In this document: piece after piece, positions 60,979-64,000 of the stretch | Layout: every line of letters starts with the position of its first letter | Position numbering within the stretch: position 1 is the stretch's first letter | DNA from: Aplidium turbinatum | Taxonomy: Eukaryota; Chordata; Ascidiacea; Aplousobranchia; Polyclinidae | NCBI GenBank assembly: GCA_918807975.1 | Contig: OU964934.1 | Coordinates: 17,422,001 to 17,486,000, forward strand | Direction: 5' to 3' | DNA: 64,000 bases | Made by a program: the position numbers and the translations under genes | The notes under the pieces: generated by a model | Database searches by the model: none | What the model saw: only the letters and a program-made list of their open reading frames with translations | Told to the model about the DNA's origin: nothing

Positions 60979-61904
60979 TTAAACTGGATATCAAACCTCA
61001 ATCGTCGTAGGCTACTGTGTGGTGTGCAGTTTGACCATAGAAAGAGCTCAACATCTGCTCTCCTGGGCCACATCGAAACGGGCTTTTGCCTGAGGATGGG
61101 TTTCTTTTATGTTCGGTTTTCTTTCTCCATCTTATTATTATTATGATTACTGCTCAGTGCTCATCCACATCAATATTGGAACTGACAAATTCAATCCACA
61201 ACACTTTTCATTAGGATGTCATTCATTACTACATTTGTGCTTGTTTATGTTTTATTTTTTACTGTTTGTTTTTTGGGTTTTGTGGCCGTGCTGACTGAAC
61301 ATAGCCTACTACATGATTTTCTATTCAGGCACGTTTTAAACCTTTCAAAGTTTTGCCACCTTTTCCCATTCATTAACGTGCTGGTAGGCCTATATCGACT
61401 ATTGTAGTTAGTAGTATCTTTTTGGTCTCGGACGCGTCAATGACAAAAAATAAAATGATTGACTGATATTCATATTATGAGCAAAATGTTCTCATCTATT
61501 ACTTCAGATTTTCTATTTTGCACCAATTTGTAAGAAAAAGCAATTGTTTTACTTCAAATTTCTAAAAGTCCACATTTTCAACTGCTCAAAATTTTTATTT
61601 TTTGTCCTGAAAACACCAGGAATGGCATTTTAGAGCAGATAAAAGTGCAAAATTTTCTGGGGAGGCATGCCCCCAGACCTCCCTAGGAAGCTCGCGCCTT
61701 TGGCGCTCGTCTGTTCGTGTCACATTATGATGTCATACTTGCCATCTAAATTTGCAGCACCCCCATCACCAAACGCCACGAGCCGCCACTTATAATATAT
61801 ATAATATATAAAACAATGAAAACTATTAATACTACAAAAAGTGCTCAATGCTAAGCAATAAGGCAAAGCAGAGCAAATTAAATCAAATATAGTTATTACT
61901 ATCC

Positions 61905-61950
61905 GAAGCCTTTACAAATTGTTTCACCTAACGGATCATCAGAAGGTCTG
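61905..61950 (-). ncRNA. Hammerhead ribozyme, type I (PLE copy D, left end)
   Basis: Minus-strand CTGATGA, GAAA and ACA/TGT helix III, as in copy A left. Confidence 0.8.
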
Positions 61951-62204
61951 AAAAAACATGCAAACAGCAATGAATCGATAATTCTGAAAAGATATTAAAT
62001 ATTACAACTGTAATTTAATCTGCCAAAAAAATCTCTAAACCTGTAATTCCTGAGAAGATATTAAATATTACAACTGTTATTTAATCTGCAAGAAAAACCT
62101 CTAAACCTGAATTCCTGAAAAGATATTAAATATTATAACTGTAATCCAATCTGCAGAAAAAAAACCTCAGAATTACTGACGGCTACCTCCATCCGTTACG
62201 ACAA

Positions 62205-63268
62205 TATTTTGCGTAATTTATCCGGCCCTAAAGTTGATCGTTTGAGGAAAAATGTTATTCAATTATTTAAACAACATGGCTTAAATATTACTATGGATAC
62301 TGGACTAATTGAAACTGATTTTCTTGACGTCACTTTGAATTTGCTATCTGGTAAATTCTGGCCTTAATGAAAACCCAATAATGATCCAATTTACATCCAT
62401 GCCCACTTGCCCAGTCTAATCACCCACCCAATATTAAGAGACAAATCCCGACTATGATTGCAAAGCGATTGTCCGCCACATCATTTGGCCAAAATGAATT
62501 TGACAAGACCGCATCTGTTTATAATGATGCTCTTTTGAAAAGTGGTTTTGCGGAGAGAGTTGCTACAACCCTGCTAATAACTTGCAAACATCTAGGAAAA
62601 GGAGTCGAAAAATTTTATGGTTTAATCCTCCTTACAGCTTGCAGGTTGATAGCAATATTGGTAAGGAATTTTTCTGGCTTGTTTCCATACACTTCCCGCC
62701 CCATCATAGATTGCACAAAATATTCAACCGTAATACTATTAAGCTGAGCTACAGTTGTACTCCGAATGTTGCAAGTATTATATCCTCCCACAATAAAGCA
62801 ACATTGCAGGCTGATAATGAACCATCGCAGCCTGGTTGCAATTGTAGGGTAAAGCCAGATTGTCCTTTGAATGGGCAATGCTTGCAGAAGGCTGTTGTTT
62901 ACAAAGCCACCATTGATAACGGCCCGAAGGTTCTTAATTACATTGGTTGTTGTGAAACTACTTTTAAAAAACGTTTTTCCAACCATAAATGTTCCTTCAT
63001 GGACAGGTCTAAACGAAACAGCACCAAACTATCTAAGGCAGTTTGGGACCTTAAGGACAAGGGTGTTGATCCTAAAATAACTTGGTCCATCCACAGCTGT
63101 GCTCGGCATTATAGTGGAGGTGGTCGTAACAATTGTGGCCTATGTTTGGCTGAAAAGCTGGCCATTCTGAAGGCTGATAGTGGCTACCTTTTGAACAAGC
63201 GTTCTGAACTGGTCGGCAAATGTCGTCATAGAAACAAATTTAAACTCAAGTACTTCAAAATAAAATAA
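62205..63268 (+). pseudogene. PLE RT-endonuclease remnant (copy D)
   Basis: Counterpart of 5790-6843 with the same stop and frame lesions in the RT part. The clean endonuclease piece is 62582-63268 (228 codons) with all GIY-YIG motifs. It differs from copy A at only a few residues. Confidence 0.85.
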
Positions 63269-63888
63269 ATTCCTTTTGATTTTCACAGGTTTTTTTTTAA
63301 AAAATTTCATTTGATTTTTACAGGCTATAAATCTCATTTAATTTTTACAGGTTTAAAAACAGATTTTATTTCATTTGTTCAGGTCACTACAGGTTACATC
63401 ATCACAATTCCTTGGGATTTTCACAGGTTATAATTTTGAAAAAATTAAATTTCATTTGATTTTTACAGGTTATAAATCTCATTTAATTTTTACAGGTTTA
63501 AAAACAATTTTCATTAATTTTGTTCAGGTTACTACAGGTTGCGCTGATCATCACAAATGCATTTTGCTTCTTTGTGATGTCATAGATGTTGCCATCATGT
63601 TGCTTGGTTTCCATTTGGACAAATTGATTGAAACTTTGTCGTAACGGATGGAGGTAGCCGTCAGTAATTTGAGGGTTTTTTTTCTGCAGATTGGATTACA
63701 GTTATAATATTTAATATGTTTTCAGGAATTCAGGTTTAGAGGTTTTTTTTGCAGATTAAATTACAGTTGTAATATTTAATATCTTCTCAGGAATTACAGG
63801 TTTAGAGTTTTTTTGGCAGATTAAATTACAGTTGTTATATTTAATATCTTTTTAGAATTATCGATTCATTGCTGTTTGCATGTTTTTT

Positions 63889-63934
63889 CAGACCTTCTGA
63901 TGATCCGTTAGGTGAAACAATATGTAAAGGCTTC
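63889..63934 (+). ncRNA. Hammerhead ribozyme, type I (PLE copy D, right end)
   Basis: CTGATGA, CC/GG helix II, GAAA, ACA-ATA-TGT helix III, then A and AAGG; identical core to copy A right. Confidence 0.8.
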
Positions 63935-64000
63935 ATATAGTAATAACTATATTTGACTTATATATATATATATATATTCAAATAGAATCTATTTGAATAA

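Larger units (their letters stand above)
61809..63972 (+). mobile_element. Penelope-like element copy D, defective, with inverted flanks
   Basis: Same structure as copy A: inverted 3' terminus at the left (61809-62195), RT-endonuclease remnant, ACAGGT array, hammerhead at the right. It shares copy A's deletion junction. Confidence 0.85.
60979..63976 (+). repeat. 3-kb composite repeat unit, copy 2
   Basis: Near-identical to 4551-7549, including the hAT-like end at 61776-61788 and the defective PLE. After 63976 the TA-rich tail differs from copy 1. Confidence 0.9.

Noticed and set aside
4551-63976. Simple tandem duplication of the whole 56-kb block as the explanation for the flanking repeats
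   Set aside because: Sequence left of 4551 and 60979, and right of 7549 and 63976, does not match, so only the 3-kb unit itself is shared within the window.

Overview
This is animal nuclear DNA, AT-rich and crowded with transposable elements. Spliced genes with GT-AG introns, Penelope-like retroelements with hammerhead ribozymes, BEL/Pao, hAT, LINE and MITE copies point to an invertebrate, probably marine. A tunicate or similar animal is possible, but the sequence does not settle this.

The host content is one gene family on the minus strand: MBOAT1/2-type lysophospholipid acyltransferase. Twelve exons (45415 down to 30762) encode the conserved core and the C-terminus, including the WHG histidine motif and the stop codon. 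Downstream of that stop, three more exons (21530 down to 18704) encode an MBOAT N-terminus with a start codon. The two sets do not overlap and their phases fit: 296 + 1207 = 1503 nt, exactly 501 codons with the stop. The window therefore holds either the end of one tandem paralogue and the beginning of the next, or one gene in rotated order. A 417-bp palindromic MITE with a 7-bp target-site duplication sits inside one coding exon.

Layout. 1-2688: unannotated, with diverged repeats. 2697-4235: hAT (8-bp TSD). 4551-7549: a 3-kb unit (hAT-like end plus a defective Penelope-like element, PLE) that recurs in the same orientation at 60979-63976. 7567-16705: two PLE copies head to head, a palindrome with arms of about 2.5 kb and long open frames. 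The right copy is interrupted by a 3.5-kb DNA transposon, itself containing a 1-kb TA-flanked MITE. 16706-18665: hAT in the PLE's TA-rich tail. 18704-21530: 5' exons of MBOAT gene 2. 23010-26010: 394-bp satellite between the genes, hit by a hAT. 26-30 kb: several MITEs, one holding telomere-like repeats. 30762-45415: MBOAT gene 1; its introns carry many ~90-bp hairpin MITEs, an inverted dimer of a second PLE, and a 5.7-kb DNA transposon with 1.1-kb terminal inverted repeats and an unfamiliar transposase. 45854-47490: ZMYM-type hAT remnant. 47743-50952: I-group LINE with 11-bp TSD. 51251-57124: young BEL/Pao element with matching LTRs. 57322-60468: hAT within a LINE tail, with a second hAT nested in it.

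The most notable signals are the complementary MBOAT halves, the MITE in a coding exon, a hairpin MITE family whose arms change together, outward-facing hammerhead ribozymes at PLE ends, and the large-TIR transposon of unassigned family.
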